64,000 nucleotides of DNA from Apiospora phragmitis (Eukaryota > Ascomycota > Sordariomycetes > Amphisphaeriales > Apiosporaceae). Below the pieces are notes generated by a model. The model was given only the letters and a program-made list of their open reading frames with translations. It did no database searches and was not told the DNA's origin. Both the position numbers and the translations under genes were made by a program. Shown in pieces: positions 12,001 to 23,581 of this stretch; the stretch's first letter is position 1; every line of letters starts with the position of its first letter. The stretch is taken from the NCBI GenBank assembly GCA_038363925.1, contig JAQQWL010000007.1, positions 1,798,001 through 1,862,000 on the forward strand, given 5' to 3'.

Positions 12001-13514
12001 GTCGATTCTCTTTTCGAGCGTTCCTACGAGTAAGTCGGTTTCATCGTAAATGAGCCAACATTGATGAAGTTCTTCGCAAGGGGCCGACGTACTTCTACCA
12101 CTTGTAGATGGGACATCGTCAATTCCCGTCAATGGGTCCTAGTGTATTTCGATAGACGATTGAGAAGTTGCTAAAAATCTCTTGTCAGACCCGGAACCGC
12201 CTAATGGGCACAAGCCGCCCTGTTGTTCGCTTACTTTGGAAACCGACGGATTCCAACTATTGACCTCAAACGGATTTACTCAAGGAGCTACCGGGATTTC
12301 CCACCCCATTCTTTCTCCTACATTTGGCACATCGGGGAATAGACTGGCTGATCAGAGGCTCAGAGGTTTTGAGGTGTAAGCAACAAGCGGCGTCACAGAA
12401 GGACGAGCTTGGCATCATCGATTACGGCTGACTTGTTTCGCTTCGCTTTTGCTGTGCCTTGCGCCGGCCGGTGCTTCCTTAACTCACTTACGGGAAAGGA
12501 CAGACTTGTTTGTCTGCTAACGCAGGTCCCTCATATTTGGAAGAGGATAACATTGCAACTGTTCGTCGCAAAATTCCATGCCTTGTCATGGTCACTCCGC
12601 TACGACCGCCTACTAAAGACCAAGTTCCAAGTCAGTCAGTCCAATCAGTCCAATCAGTCAGTCCCGGAGGCCCAGAGGCACAGAGGCCCTCAGTCCCTCA
12701 CCCCAATTCCAATTCAGCCGTTCAAACAAATCGCCCCTGCCCTGATCCCTGTTCCTGCAGGTTGGCCTCGCTAAGGTATCCTGTGTAATCCTGTGCCCGT
12801 CCAGTCCGAAGCCGATTTCACGCTCCAGACGCCCACCTGCTGCACACCCGACACCCAAGCCATCCCAGCACCCCCAGTCAGTCGATCTTACGGTTGTTGT
12901 CCAGGTCGGGTCACAGCATATTCATCGCCTTCCCGTCTTTCTTGTCCGTTTCTTCTCTTATTACTGCACATCCCTCCCTCCCCACGACCTTCAACCACCG
13001 CAAGCGGTGGTCCACAAAAACTCCTCTCTCTGTATGTATGTTCAACCATCTCTCGCTCTCTTCAATCAGACTGTCATCATCATATGTTCCCTTCCCCTCC
13101 GGCCCTCCCTCTGCATTCTTCTCCACCTTTCTCCAGCCTTTGTCGTCGGAGGACTGGGCTACCACTTTCATCACTCTCGACCATTTTTCATCATCATCCT
13201 CTCCCACTGGGACTGCACATACAGTCAACTAACAACACTCAGCCTGTCGCTGTCGCTGTCGCAGCCGGCCGAACGACTCAAAAAGGAGGCCCGGAACTCG
13301 CGGTCCTTGGGAGTTCGCTTTATTTTCACTTCGGCCCATAACAAAAGGATTCGCAACAACAAAAACAACGAAGTTCAATGGATTTCGGGGCGCTGTAGGA
13401 CGGATTGGAATTGCGACATCTAATTCCTCGGTCCAAGGGACTCAACCAGCTGGCCGGTAATCTTAGCTAATTCTTATTTGAATACGCCAAATTCGACTGT
13501 CCGTTGTTATCAAC
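9100..13514. other. Gene-poor stretch of about 4.4 kb
   Basis: Only short, unconvincing reading frames on both strands. I found no conserved motif and no clear chain of splice sites linking them. Visible are a 2 x 42-bp tandem duplication near 9.35-9.43 kb, a short CAGTC-rich run near 12,635-12,662, and from about 12.8 kb a pyrimidine-rich stretch that probably is promoter and 5' leader of the RING gene. A lineage-specific gene or long non-coding RNA cannot be excluded. Confidence 0.4.
9349..9432. repeat. Tandem duplication, 2 x 42 bp
   Basis: Two identical 42-bp copies, 9349-9390 and 9391-9432. Each contains an imperfect inverted repeat with arms GCTTGAT and ATCAAGC around a short loop. It lies upstream of the cyclophilin gene. 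No function is evident. Confidence 0.9.
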
Positions 13515-15015
13515 ATGGCCGTCGTTCAGGAAGCGCTCGCCCAGGGTGCCTATGCTGTGCTGAGAGCTGTCGCCCGGCAAGTCACCGAACCCGGCGGCCC
13601 TGTATCGCCAACTAGCACCATACCATCTCCGACCAGCTTCAGCAGTACGGCTACACCCAGTTTAGCGAGCACGTCGGACCCAGCAGCAACATCGACTGCT
13701 CCCAACCCGATGGACACTGGTAACTCGAACAACAATCAACAATCGGGCGCGACTAGTTCACCACTGCTGTTCTTCGTCGCTTTGGGGTTCGGCGTAGTTT
13801 TCACCAATCTCTGGTAAGCCATTAGGCACGCACATTAGGAGATATGTCCGTCCATGTAACCATTTCTATAGGATCATTGTTGGCGTCAAGTACTGCTTTA
13901 GGTACAATGCCAGAAATCGTCAAATGCGAGGACTTGACGAAAATGGCGAAGCCATCAACATGGACAACATGCCTACGCGACCCCACCGGCGACGCCGGGA
14001 AAAGAAGCTCATGACTATGGACGAGGTCAACGAGAAGTTCCCAATGATGAAATACAAAAGCTGGGTTGCTGGTCGCGCACAAGAAGGGCTTCCAACCGCT
14101 GGTGGTGTCTCGGCACCGCCTAGTCGTGCCGGCAGTGTGCGAAGTGTGGAAGGTATTGTACCTGCAGTGGCCCTAAAGGAAGAGACCGATAATGCCACGG
14201 GGACCAAACCTGACACGAGTGCTACCATTCAAAAAGGCGGGGAGGAAGATGCGACAGCCAAGGAAGTGAAGCCCGAAAACACGACTGAAGATGGCGCCGC
14301 TCTAGCCAGGACACAAACAGCTGGAAGCATACTTACGAAGGATCCCGACCGAGCTCATGCTAGCGACGATGAAGATGATGACGAGCATATCAATCCTGCG
14401 TTGCCCCCGGAGATGTTGGCTACACCAGGAGACTCGTGTGCCATTTGTATTGACCCCCTGGAGGACGATGACGATGTCCGTGGGCTGACTTGTGGTCATG
14501 CCTTCCATGCCGTGTGCCTCGATCCTTGGTTGACAAACCGGAGAGCCTGCTGCCCGCTCTGCAAGGCTGATTATTACACACCGAAGCCTAGGCCTGCGCC
14601 GGCTGAGGGTGATCAAGCGAACCCGACGTCACCTCACGGTACCGACCACTCGCGCAACAATGGTCGCATGAACTTGCCTCGGACACCTCAAAGGACGTTT
14701 GGGGTCTGGCCAATAAGGCAAACACCGCGCAATTCGGCCTCTCGTAGAGGTAACGACAATAGCAACAGCACCTCCATGTTTGGCAGGATGTGGGATCGGT
14801 CGGGACAGCGAGGAACGGCACAAACGTCCTCCCGGCCACAGCGTCAAGTTACAACCACGGAAACACCAGCTAGTGAGAACGTGGGCCTTCTTGGCAGACT
14901 CCGAGGCCGTATCGATCCTCTACGACGAGGTCGGGGAGCTCCTTCCACCAATGCGCAGCCAAGCCCGTCCCAACTCGAGGCAGGGCCAACACCCTCGACC
15001 AACACCGCGACATAG
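13515..15015 (+). CDS. Membrane-anchored RING-H2 E3 ubiquitin ligase, 2 exons
   Basis: Probable E3 ubiquitin ligase of a fungal endomembrane type. Exons 13515-13813 and 13872-15015 (intron GTAAGC...TATAG, 58 nt) join in phase to 480 aa. The first 80 residues are Ser/Thr/Pro-rich. One transmembrane helix spans the splice junction at about residues 84-106 (SSPLLFFVALGFGVVFTNLW, then IIVGVKYCF), followed by a basic stretch. The RING-H2 is near residues 290-335: DSCAICIDPLEDDDDVRGL, then TCGHAFHAVCLDPWL, then CCPLCKADYY. The spacing C-x2-C...C-x-H-x2-H-x2-C...C-x2-C is complete. The tail is disordered and basic. Substrate and compartment are unknown. The 3' end faces the GPALPP gene. Confidence 0.9.
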
Positions 15016-15702
15016 GGTTCTATGCGGTGTTCGAGGCTTTCCAGAATTTACTTTTGTATATCAAATCACGACCATTACGAGCCGCCAACCAAACGACGCA
15101 GGTATAATTGGGTTTTTATTTGAGTGGCATCCCTTGTTTCTTTGTGACCAACTCGCTGGTCGTACTCTGGACCTGCGAGATCTACGCGATTTGTGCCACT
15201 CGCGTTTATATAAATTCCTTTCTGGTCCAGGTATTTCCTCCTGGGTGTGCACAAAGCGGCATTTACGGGCGGAAGGGGCGGGGAGCGAGTGGCTGCATAT
15301 CGTAACGAGTTGTTTGTCTCTGTTTTGGAAGATTTCCAAGTCTTATTTATCGATGCCAAGGCTCCGGTGTATCAATTCAGGGGCGAAGGTGTTCAGGATC
15401 TGCATACTTTCTTTTTCTCCTTGCGGCTGTCAAGCAGGGACGGAGTTCGGTGACCTAGGTAGTAACATAGTAGAGCTAGCGCATCGTTTACAATCACATA
15501 TTTAAAGATTGTACCAATCATTATCTGTCGGGCCCATGCCGTGATTGCTGTGTAAAGTGGCCGCGTTCCAATGGGTGCCTATGCAAAGCGCTCATAGGCG
15601 TATTGTGACCCCAGGGAAGCACATGATGCATACTCACTGCCCATCTCCTTGGTAATTACTGGCACGAGCCGAGAACGGGACAACCTCTATTTACTAATAT
15701 AC
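15016..15702. other. Intergenic between convergent genes
   Basis: Shared 3' flank of the RING gene and the GPALPP gene. Overlapping short frames only; no gene supported. Confidence 0.4.
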
Positions 15703-16857
15703 TTACAGGTACTTGCCCTTGCTGAATCTGTCGCCGAAGTTAGCAGACCGTTTCAGCAGTTCATTGCGCTGCGCGTTGCCTATACGGCCCCCAAGCTTCA
15801 TGTCCTTCTCCCGGTCGAATGCGCGCTTGCTCGGGTCGTCCTCTTCCTCCTCGACGGCGCGGGCGTTGCCCTTCCCATCGCCGCGCTGGTGGGCCTCGAG
15901 CAGACTCGGCCCCCGCGCCTTTTGGATGTTGTTCCGTATACGCTCGGCGCGCTCTTCCTCCTCCCGCGTCTTGGGCGGTTGCGACTGGTTCGCAGAAGCG
16001 GCGGCAGCGGCTGCCGCCCCGCCGCCGTTTGCGCCTGATGATCGCCCCAGCACGGCGTCCTCGAGACGTTTGCGCTTCTGCTCCGGCGTCTCGGTCCAGA
16101 TGCTGCTGATCTCGCCGCCGCCCGAGGTGCTGGCGCGCGGGCCCGAGTTGAACTTGCGCGCCCGGAGCTTGGTCGGGTCCTGCGCGTGGTTCAGCTCGTC
16201 GCCCGTCGGCGGCGCCAGCATCCAGCCGTCGCGCTGCGGCGCTGTTGACTCGGCGGCTTGGCGGGCGGAGTGCAGGGCGGCTGCGGCTTGGGATTGGCGG
16301 GCTTGGTGTGCGCTTGATGTCGGCAGGGCGGGGCCGTAGCCGTCGTCGTCGGAGTCGTCGGAGTCTGAATCTGAGTCTGCGTCCGGCGGGTTCGGGGGGC
16401 GTTCTGATAGGGGTGCTGGTGGTGGCGCGGGGCCTTGGATGCGTTTTGGTTGTGGTGCGCTAGGGGGTGATGCTGGACCATGGCTGGTGTTCTCGTCGTC
16501 GTCGGACCATGCGAGGTCTATCTCGTCCGTATTGGTAGGGCCTGCAGACGGTCCGATGCTCGGCGGAGGTGCGGCAGGGCCTATGGAAGTTGCTGTTGGC
16601 GGCATTGTAGGACCAATAGATGGTTTACTGTTTTCTTGCTGCGCCGTTGAAGCTCTGGGCATGGCAGGGCCATAAGCATCATCATCTCCTGAATAATCGT
16701 CGTCGTCGCCTAGTGTGATCTCATCTTGGTTGGAAGGTAATTGTGGCCCGGTCGCATGAACCTTGGAGGGTGGGGATCCCGCTTCCTTTTCGTCGTCATC
16801 TACTGATCGCTTTCGCTTTGCAAGGTGTGGTAGTAGTTGAGGTCCTATAGATGACAT
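15703..16857 (-). CDS. GPALPP-motif / DUF3752 protein, single exon
   Basis: Uninterrupted 384-aa frame. It carries repeated GPxxPP/GPxLP motifs in an acidic, low-complexity N-terminal half: IGPQLLPHL, ATGPQLPS, YGPAMP, IGPTMPP, IGPAAPP, HGPASPP, YGPALP. The C-terminal DUF3752 domain (about residues 215-384) includes DGWMLAPPTGDEL, then ISSIWTETPEQKRKR, then RGPSLLEAHQ and the end FDREKDMKLGGRIGNAQRNE...FSKGKYL. This matches the GPALPP1 family of animals and fungi, whose function is poorly known; a nuclear, RNA-processing role is only a guess. The start MSSIGPQL is well placed. Divergent from vps8. Confidence 0.9.
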   Translation of the reverse strand: MSSIGPQLLPHLAKRKRSVDDDEKEAGSPPSKVHATGPQLPSNQDEITLGDDDDYSGDDDAYGPAMPRASTAQQENSKPSIGPTMPPTATSIGPAAPPPSIGPSAGPTNTDEIDLAWSDDDENTSHGPASPPSAPQPKRIQGPAPPPAPLSERPPNPPDADSDSDSDDSDDDGYGPALPTSSAHQARQSQAAAALHSARQAAESTAPQRDGWMLAPPTGDELNHAQDPTKLRARKFNSGPRASTSGGGEISSIWTETPEQKRKRLEDAVLGRSSGANGGGAAAAAAASANQSQPPKTREEEERAERIRNNIQKARGPSLLEAHQRGDGKGNARAVEEEEDDPSKRAFDREKDMKLGGRIGNAQRNELLKRSANFGDRFSKGKYL

Positions 16858-17525
16858 TGTGGGTGGTTGTTGTTCTGCTTCTATGGTGTTGATTTATCAA
16901 GATTGGAAAAGTACCAGACGGGTGTTGCTTTGCGCTGGCTTTCGATTCGTCGCGACCGATACGCGGTGCTCTGCTGTAACTTGAAATATATCGGTGCACT
17001 GGCCAATGATGTAGCTTGACATGTGGCTGGATCAGCTCTGAACCACCCGTGCCGAGACCCCCCAGTGCCCAGCTTGTCCAGCCTAGGACACCCCCAGCAA
17101 TCCACCAGTTGTAACCAACGCCAATCGCATGCTGTCTCTGCGACTTGGATGCTAAGCTTAGCTCTTGTCTTCTGCTGCCTATCTTCCAGCGACGCACGCG
17201 GCGTGGAATCTACCTCATACACACAACTTATGTTCATTACAAGTAGCTTCTTGTGCTCCAATCCCTAGAGTATAGGTTGCTTATCAATTGTACAACATTG
17301 GTGACTGCTCGGGTGCTCCGTTGTTTGCTTGATAGTGTTTGCGACTTGGTCCTCCCACACCACCACCGAACGTGCCGCATCTCCACGAGAGCCCAAACCC
17401 GAACCAGGCTTGCAACATATCTCCAAGGCCGACTCATTCCAATTTCAACCGAGCTGTACTGCTCCAAACAATAATGTGTCTCCAATGAGTTTTCAGCGTG
17501 GTAGGACATACGATGCCCGCGAGTT
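16858..17525. promoter_or_regulatory. Divergent promoter region GPALPP/vps8
   Basis: About 670 bases between two start codons on opposite strands, so both promoters must lie here. No distinctive motif recognised. Confidence 0.45.
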
Positions 17526-20500
17526 ATGGACGACGATCAGCTAGACCTGTCTCCAGGAGACAATGTTTCCAGCGATGAGGAAACCATAAAGGGAGACCGA
17601 GACCAAGAGCACATTGCAGAGGTGCTGGAGGAAGAAAGGCGAGAGGACGCTTCTGCTCCGGCGCCAGCGAACAATGGGCCCCTGGCCAATCACTACCGCC
17701 ACCTTCTCCGAGACCAGGATGATACGTCCGAGTCGGGGTCTGCAGAAGGCTTGCCCAAGAGAGTGGGCAGTCCGGCCGACTCACTACTCTCCGTGCCGGA
17801 TGATACACACTCGATACAGGTGAGCAAGCTTGCCACTAGTCGTATAGATCGCATGGGCTAACATGAACCTCAGGGCTCCGTCTTATCTTCTTCTCCCAGC
17901 AGCAGCATCCTGCCCTCGGTAGCTTCACGGCCTGGCTTGAGCAGCCCATCGCCGTCGTTCAGGCCTTTCGATCGTAGATTCCAGTCCCGCATAGCGTCTC
18001 CTTCGACCCTGAGCCCACGACCGTCCTCTCCTGCATATCTCACTGGACATAGTAGGACCGTGTCCGTGAGCAGCCAGCTCGTCCTCGACCCTGGCGAAAC
18101 CGAAACCCTTTCTCCGCCATGGGAAGTCGTACGCTGGACAAGATTAAAGAAATTGAATGGACAGGCATTTTCTGAGGCTGGCAAGCGGAACTTTGGGTCA
18201 CCGACATGTATTGCTGTCTCGGCCCATATAGTCCTGGGGACCACCAAGGGCATAATCTTAGTGTTTGATTATAACCAAAACTTGAAGATGATTATAGGCC
18301 CTGGTACCAAAGGTGAGATCAAATGCCCCTCCTATAAGTATATTCTCTTCTGACGGATAAAAAGCTGTCGAGTCCGGCCCCATTACAGCTATAGCAATAT
18401 CGGCAGACCACACAACGATTGCTGGTGGCCATGCCTGTGGCAACATCTTCACATGGGATACTAGCCGAGCATCTCGGCCATTTCTCACCATTCCGCATCT
18501 TGAGCCATCCCAAGCGGAAAACCGGACAGCTGATGGGCATGTACCAAATGTAGCGATCACACACCTTGGTTTCCTCGGTACGCGACATACAGCCTTGGTG
18601 TCTGCTGACGACAAGGGTATGGCATTCTCGCATCTAGCGACTAGGGGCACTGGGGCACTAGGCAGGACGGTCAAGACAGTTAGAATTCTTGGGCGCTATC
18701 CCAATGCTCCCACACCCCCTGGGAAGCCCCTGAAGCCCAGCACAGTGCTAGCTTTCTCCTCGCTGCCACTCGGAAATACGGAAACGGCAGCAGACTCCTT
18801 GGGCTTGACAGCAATTTTGACTCCTTATCTATTGGTCATCGTTTCCACTACCCCGATAGCCCAGACTCAGCATAAGTCTGCTAGACCGAAGGATGTGGCT
18901 CACCACAGCGCTATGAGCGGCTGCCTAGCCTGGTTTCCTGCTGTCAAAGTGAAGGTTCCCGACCCAAATACAGGCGGCACCATGTCCAAAGTCAAACTTG
19001 TCTATTGCTGGTCAAATGTCCTGACTGTCCTGGATGTGGATGAGATACCCTCTGAAGACAAAGACAAGGCACCAACCCTCAAGTTCAAAGCGCGGAGCCG
19101 TTGGAAATGCGAAGAATCTATAGTCGCTGTGCAATGGCTCAGCCGCTCAGTTCTCGCTGTATTAACAATTACACAACGGCTTATCGTGCTAGAAGATCGA
19201 ACCATGCGAGTTACCGAGGGCTTTGATATGATCCAGAAGTATATCTACCATGCAGATCTCTTCTCCAAGCAGCTTCACGTCTTGGTGGAACAGCTGGACG
19301 AAGAAGATACTTCGATGCATGGCGTTGTATCTGATGCTTTCTTCATGAGCTTCAAGGCCTATAAGGGGCGCATATTCCTCTTAGGCTTCAACGAAGTCTC
19401 GATTGGGGCCTTGTCCAACTGGGCGGACCGCCTAATCGCGCTGATGGAAAACCGCGAGTATGTTGTTGCGATACAGTTGGCAACCTCATACTACACCGGC
19501 GATGCCAACAAGCTCACGATAGGTTTGCCCGAAGACACAACTTTACGGCACCAAATGGTGCGTGACAAGCTACTGGAAATCATGAGCGCATCTTTGAAGT
19601 ACGCTTTTGGCCAAAGGCAGAAGAACAAGGCCTCGATCAGCGACCAGCACCTTCAAGAGCTTGCCGAGACATGCTTTGTCGCTTGTCAGAGCGTCGGCGA
19701 CCGCGACTTTCTCTTTGACGAGATGTACGAATGGTATGAAGATGCCGACGTGGAAGGCATCTTCCTCGAGACACTGGAGCCCTACGTTCTTGAAAAGACC
19801 ATTACAACCGTGCCTCCGGCTGCTGTCAAAGCCATGGTCACTCACTATGTGAGCAAGGGGTGGGAAAGCCGCCTCGAAGAGATGATTGTGCATATGGATA
19901 CGGCGACGCTCGATATAGACCAGATTACCTTGCTTTGCAAACAGCACAGCCTGTACGATGCCCTAATCTACGTTTGGAACCAGGCTTTGGGCGATTATAT
20001 CACGCCGCTCATCGATCTGCTTGCTCTTTTGGTTCCCCTCATGCAGAACGGAGACTATGCGTCTTCCGGTAACTTCATGGATGACGAGATGTTTAGTGTC
20101 AATGCGCTGAAGATGTTCCCCTATCTTTCGTACACACTTACGGGACGGGTATACCCGACCGGCGAGATGATGGGTGACGCACAGGCGTCGCAAGCAAAGG
20201 CTGAGCTATACTGGTTTCTCTTCTCTGGAAAGACGATTGAGTGGCCCAAAGGCAGCAACAAGTTCTTTCAAACGAGACCTTCGGGCAACGAGGAACCCTC
20301 ATTTCCATACTTGAGAATGATACTCAAGTTTGATGCTCCAAGCTTTCTGAGTGCGTTGAACGAAGCGTTTGAGGACTCTTTCTTGAACGAGGCGCAAGAG
20401 AAGCAGTTAAACGGGGGCACTGGGTTGGATTTGCCTGAAGAACAGATATTTGGACTGACGGTCGATAGACAGTATGTCGTGTCTATCTTGCTGGAACTCA

Positions 20501-22454
20501 TGAGTCCTGCCGATTTCGCCCCCGAGGATACCATTTACTTGGACATGTTCATCGCGCGGAACCTACCAAAGTTCCCACAGTACCTGCTCCTGCCGGGCTC
20601 CACCCTGAACCGAGTTGTGGCCGGCCTATGTAACTATCCTGGGCGGGATTTGGCAGATGATGCCCAACTCAGTGCAGAATATCTGCTCTCCATCTACCAT
20701 CCACCAGAGCTTTCACCTCTAATGCCATCATTCAAGCAGGCAGGCTTCTATCGGATCTTGAAGCGCATCTACAAGAATGAGAGACAATATGGCAAGCTGC
20801 TTGATACCTACTTTGAAGATCCTGAGGGGCAGGAAGAGGTTTTTGAATGCATCGCCGACTGCCTGAGATCACAAGCTGGACTCACCAAGAAGCAAATCCA
20901 TGATATCCATGAAGTTCTCAAACAACACTCGAGCGACCTGGTCAGTCTTGATCCAGCAAAGGCAGCATACACCATCGATAACTACGCTGCCGACCTGCAC
21001 CAGCATACTGTTGACGCACTGCCAGAAGCCTCTGATCTCCAATACGAGTACCTCAGGGCGTTACTGGAGCCGAATGAACCACCAAGTCAACAAAAGACTA
21101 CACTTAACCGCGAGTTCATTGAACAGTATGTGCGACTCATGTGTCGCTATAATGCTTCCCATGTATCAGACTACGTTGGCCTTGTCCAAAGCACGAATCT
21201 CCGACTTGACAATTTATTGCCCACAATGGAAGACACCGGCGTCATTGACGCGGCTGTGATCCTCATGGCACGGGAAGGCCATGTCCAGGACGCTATGCAA
21301 CGGTTGACCAAACACCTCACTACATTGGAATGCGCCTTGCAAGGACTTCTTGCAGGGCTAAACCATGCGGAGGCGATGGACTCGCAAGAAGCTGCAGAAG
21401 ACCTCCTGAAGGGCCTTCAGAAATATACCTATGTTGGTATATGGCTATGTCAAGGTCAGATGAAGACAGCGAAGAAGCTAAATGCGTTGCAACGCCGACC
21501 AAGCGCGCCCGCCTCGAGTGAGCTTACCCCTGAGGAACTCCTCTGGTTGAGCCTGATCGATACCACGGTTCAGATCACTCGTAGGCTTTCGACTGCCATC
21601 GAACCGACGAACGGCGTCAATAACTCCTCCAAGGCCGAATCTGCGGCTTGTCAAGGTCTGGACACGGAGGCGCTGCTGACGCTCCTTCGATCGCTGGTCC
21701 AACATACCTTCACGGCCCTCCTCACTGCGACTTCTTCTCAGGCTGCCACTTCGCCATCTCCTAGCAGATTGCTATCTTCTTCTGGCAGCTCGCTAACTTT
21801 CCTCCGCATCCTACGAGCTTTCCTCACCAAGGCCGCGGCAACATCGCCAAACCTGGCAGACCTCCGGGCTGTCCTAACATCTATCTTCTCTGCCTACGCC
21901 TACGAAGCATCGATACTTCAGTTGTCAAATCGATTGTTAGAACAGCAGCTGTTCGTCAACGTACAAGAAGCTGTACAGTTGAGGCAGAAAGGCTGGCGAC
22001 CTAAGGGATCTATCTGTGAGGGTTGTGGCCGTAGAGTATGGGGACCCAGTGTCCAGGGCAACGTTTTTGAGGCCTGGGAAGAAAAGCAGGCGATTGAGCA
22101 TCGCAGAAGAGAAGAAAGGAAGGCCGACAAAGCCGGGAACGGGCCAGCAGCGGCAAGGGGCAAGGGCAAAGCCGAGTCCTCTACGGAGGACACCATGAAA
22201 GATAAGGGTAAGGAAGTGGCGCCCAGGCTGGTGGTAGCAGCGACGGACAAGCCAAAGCTTCTGGGGAGGGGGAAGATGCGCAACGACAAAGGAACGGACA
22301 GCAGCCTTTAGGCGCGCTTGTCGTGCTGGCATGCAGACACATCTACCATCAGAGCTGCCTGGACTCTCTCCAGGCGCAACAAGCAGAACACCAGATTCGC
22401 TCGGTTGATGAATATGGGCGAGAGAGAGAGTACAGGTGCCCTATTGATGGGTAG
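17526..22454 (+). CDS. vps8: Vps8, CORVET tethering complex subunit (3 exons, one frame break at C-terminus)
   Basis: CORVET-specific subunit that binds Rab5/Vps21 on early endosomes. Exons 17526-17819, 17874-18312 and 18365 onward; intron 2 ends in AAAG. About 1,607 aa. The acidic N-terminus is followed by a WD40-like propeller (about residues 150-430, e.g. VLGTTKGIILVFDYNQNLK, AIAISADHTTIAGGHACG, ALVSADDKGMAFSHL), then an alpha-solenoid with the Vps8 domain. A C-terminal RING-H2 starts as CEGCGRRVWG. The frame would stop at 22309-22311, but the rest of the RING continues in the next frame: PLGALVVLACRHIYHQSC, ending YRCPIDG and a stop at 22452-22454. One missing base at about 22302-22305 (AGC-CCT) explains this best. 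A small intron with a weak donor (22234-22301) is the alternative. Confidence 0.9.
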
Positions 22455-23105
22455 GCGGCGTGCCCACTCCTATTTTTGGGTTACAATACGCACATAATAC
22501 ATACACACTACCTACTGTTCGAAATTACTGGGGATGGACGACCCCAAATTCTTAGCATTTATCGAGCTTGAACTTGATAACAAATGATGGCCAGCCAGTA
22601 TAGTGGTTTCTTATGAAGTCCCGGTGACCTGGAATGGCCGAGTTATTTGAGTATCAAAGGTAGGAGTGAGTCCCACCTGTGGGTCTCATCTCATTTATCA
22701 TGTTTTGACAGCCCCATCTCAGATCATACCTGTTAATACCCGAAGACATTGCAAGGCCTTACCGTTACAGTATCTAGGAAGTAAGGCTGTCCCCTTGGAT
22801 AGCTAGCAACGTTGATATATACAGAGGGCTGATCTGCGTTGCCAGATCAAGTTGGTATGACGGCGCTTCTTTGTGAGGTTCCCACGCTGGAACCCCTGAG
22901 TCAACTCGCACCGGTATCCGTCCGCACTGCGATTTAATTATGTTGTTGCTAGGCCTGGTTGCTTCCTTTGGTCTGTGACATAGGAGAAATCAGCATCGAT
23001 AACAGCTCTTTCTACCATACTATGTATGTACATCATCCCACATGGAAATTAAAGAATCCGACTCTGGCACGGCAGCGACTGTGAACGGCCCTGAATTTAG
23101 CTCGG

Positions 23106-23123
23106 CTCCGCCCCCGGGTGGAG
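23106..23123. promoter_or_regulatory. Inverted pair of CreA-type (SYGGRG) sites
   Basis: CTCCGC at 23106-23111 (GCGGAG on the minus strand) and GTGGAG at 23118-23123 both fit the SYGGRG consensus of the carbon catabolite repressor CreA/CRE1. They are separated by six C/G bases, about 460 bp upstream of the PL4 start. Paired inverted sites are the arrangement usually regarded as functional. The consensus is short and chance matches are common. Confidence 0.3.
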
Positions 23124-23472
23124 AGACGGGAAGCGGAGTCTTAACCACGACCAGCTAGTGTTGCTGACGCACCCAGGAGTCGATCACGAACGGTAGACGA
23201 TTAGGCAGTGCGGCCTTGGCTGTTTGTCTTCGCTTTTGATTTCCACCAATGTCATCGGTCTACCATGGACAAATCAACACGTGAAACCTGGTACTCGTGC
23301 CCCTCTATGGGGTCAGTGATGCCCTGGGCTTTCACGCTTTGATCTATGTACAGAAAAACCGGAAATGTTCTCCGGCAGAGTACTACTCCGGCAAGGACGG
23401 CTCCAGCAAAACCGCTGCGATGGGGCAGCTTATCTGTGTCGATGATGGTAGTTCTACCCTCTGTAGGCTGCA

Positions 23473-23479
23473 TATAAAA
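23473..23479 (+). promoter_or_regulatory. TATA box candidate for the PL4 lyase gene
   Basis: TATAAAA at about 105 bases before the start codon at 23582, a suitable distance for a regulated fungal gene. Confidence 0.4.
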
Positions 23480-23581
23480 CCCATGGCCATTCCTGCCGAG
23501 CCCGATGGGTTTTTGTTGATGCTCATGCCTCGTCGCGAGAGCCTCACTAATCGGCACTAATTTGGAGCCATTATCGTCAGA

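Larger units (their letters stand above)
22455..23581. other. Intergenic; promoter of the PL4 lyase gene
   Basis: About 1.1 kb with no supported gene. The right half is the 5' flank of the rhamnogalacturonan lyase and carries the two sites listed separately. Confidence 0.45.

Noticed and set aside
22208..22301. Intron near the vps8 C-terminus using the GTAAGG donor at 22208
   Set aside because: Its phase does not lead into the RING frame; a one-base deletion at about 22303 restores the expected protein directly.
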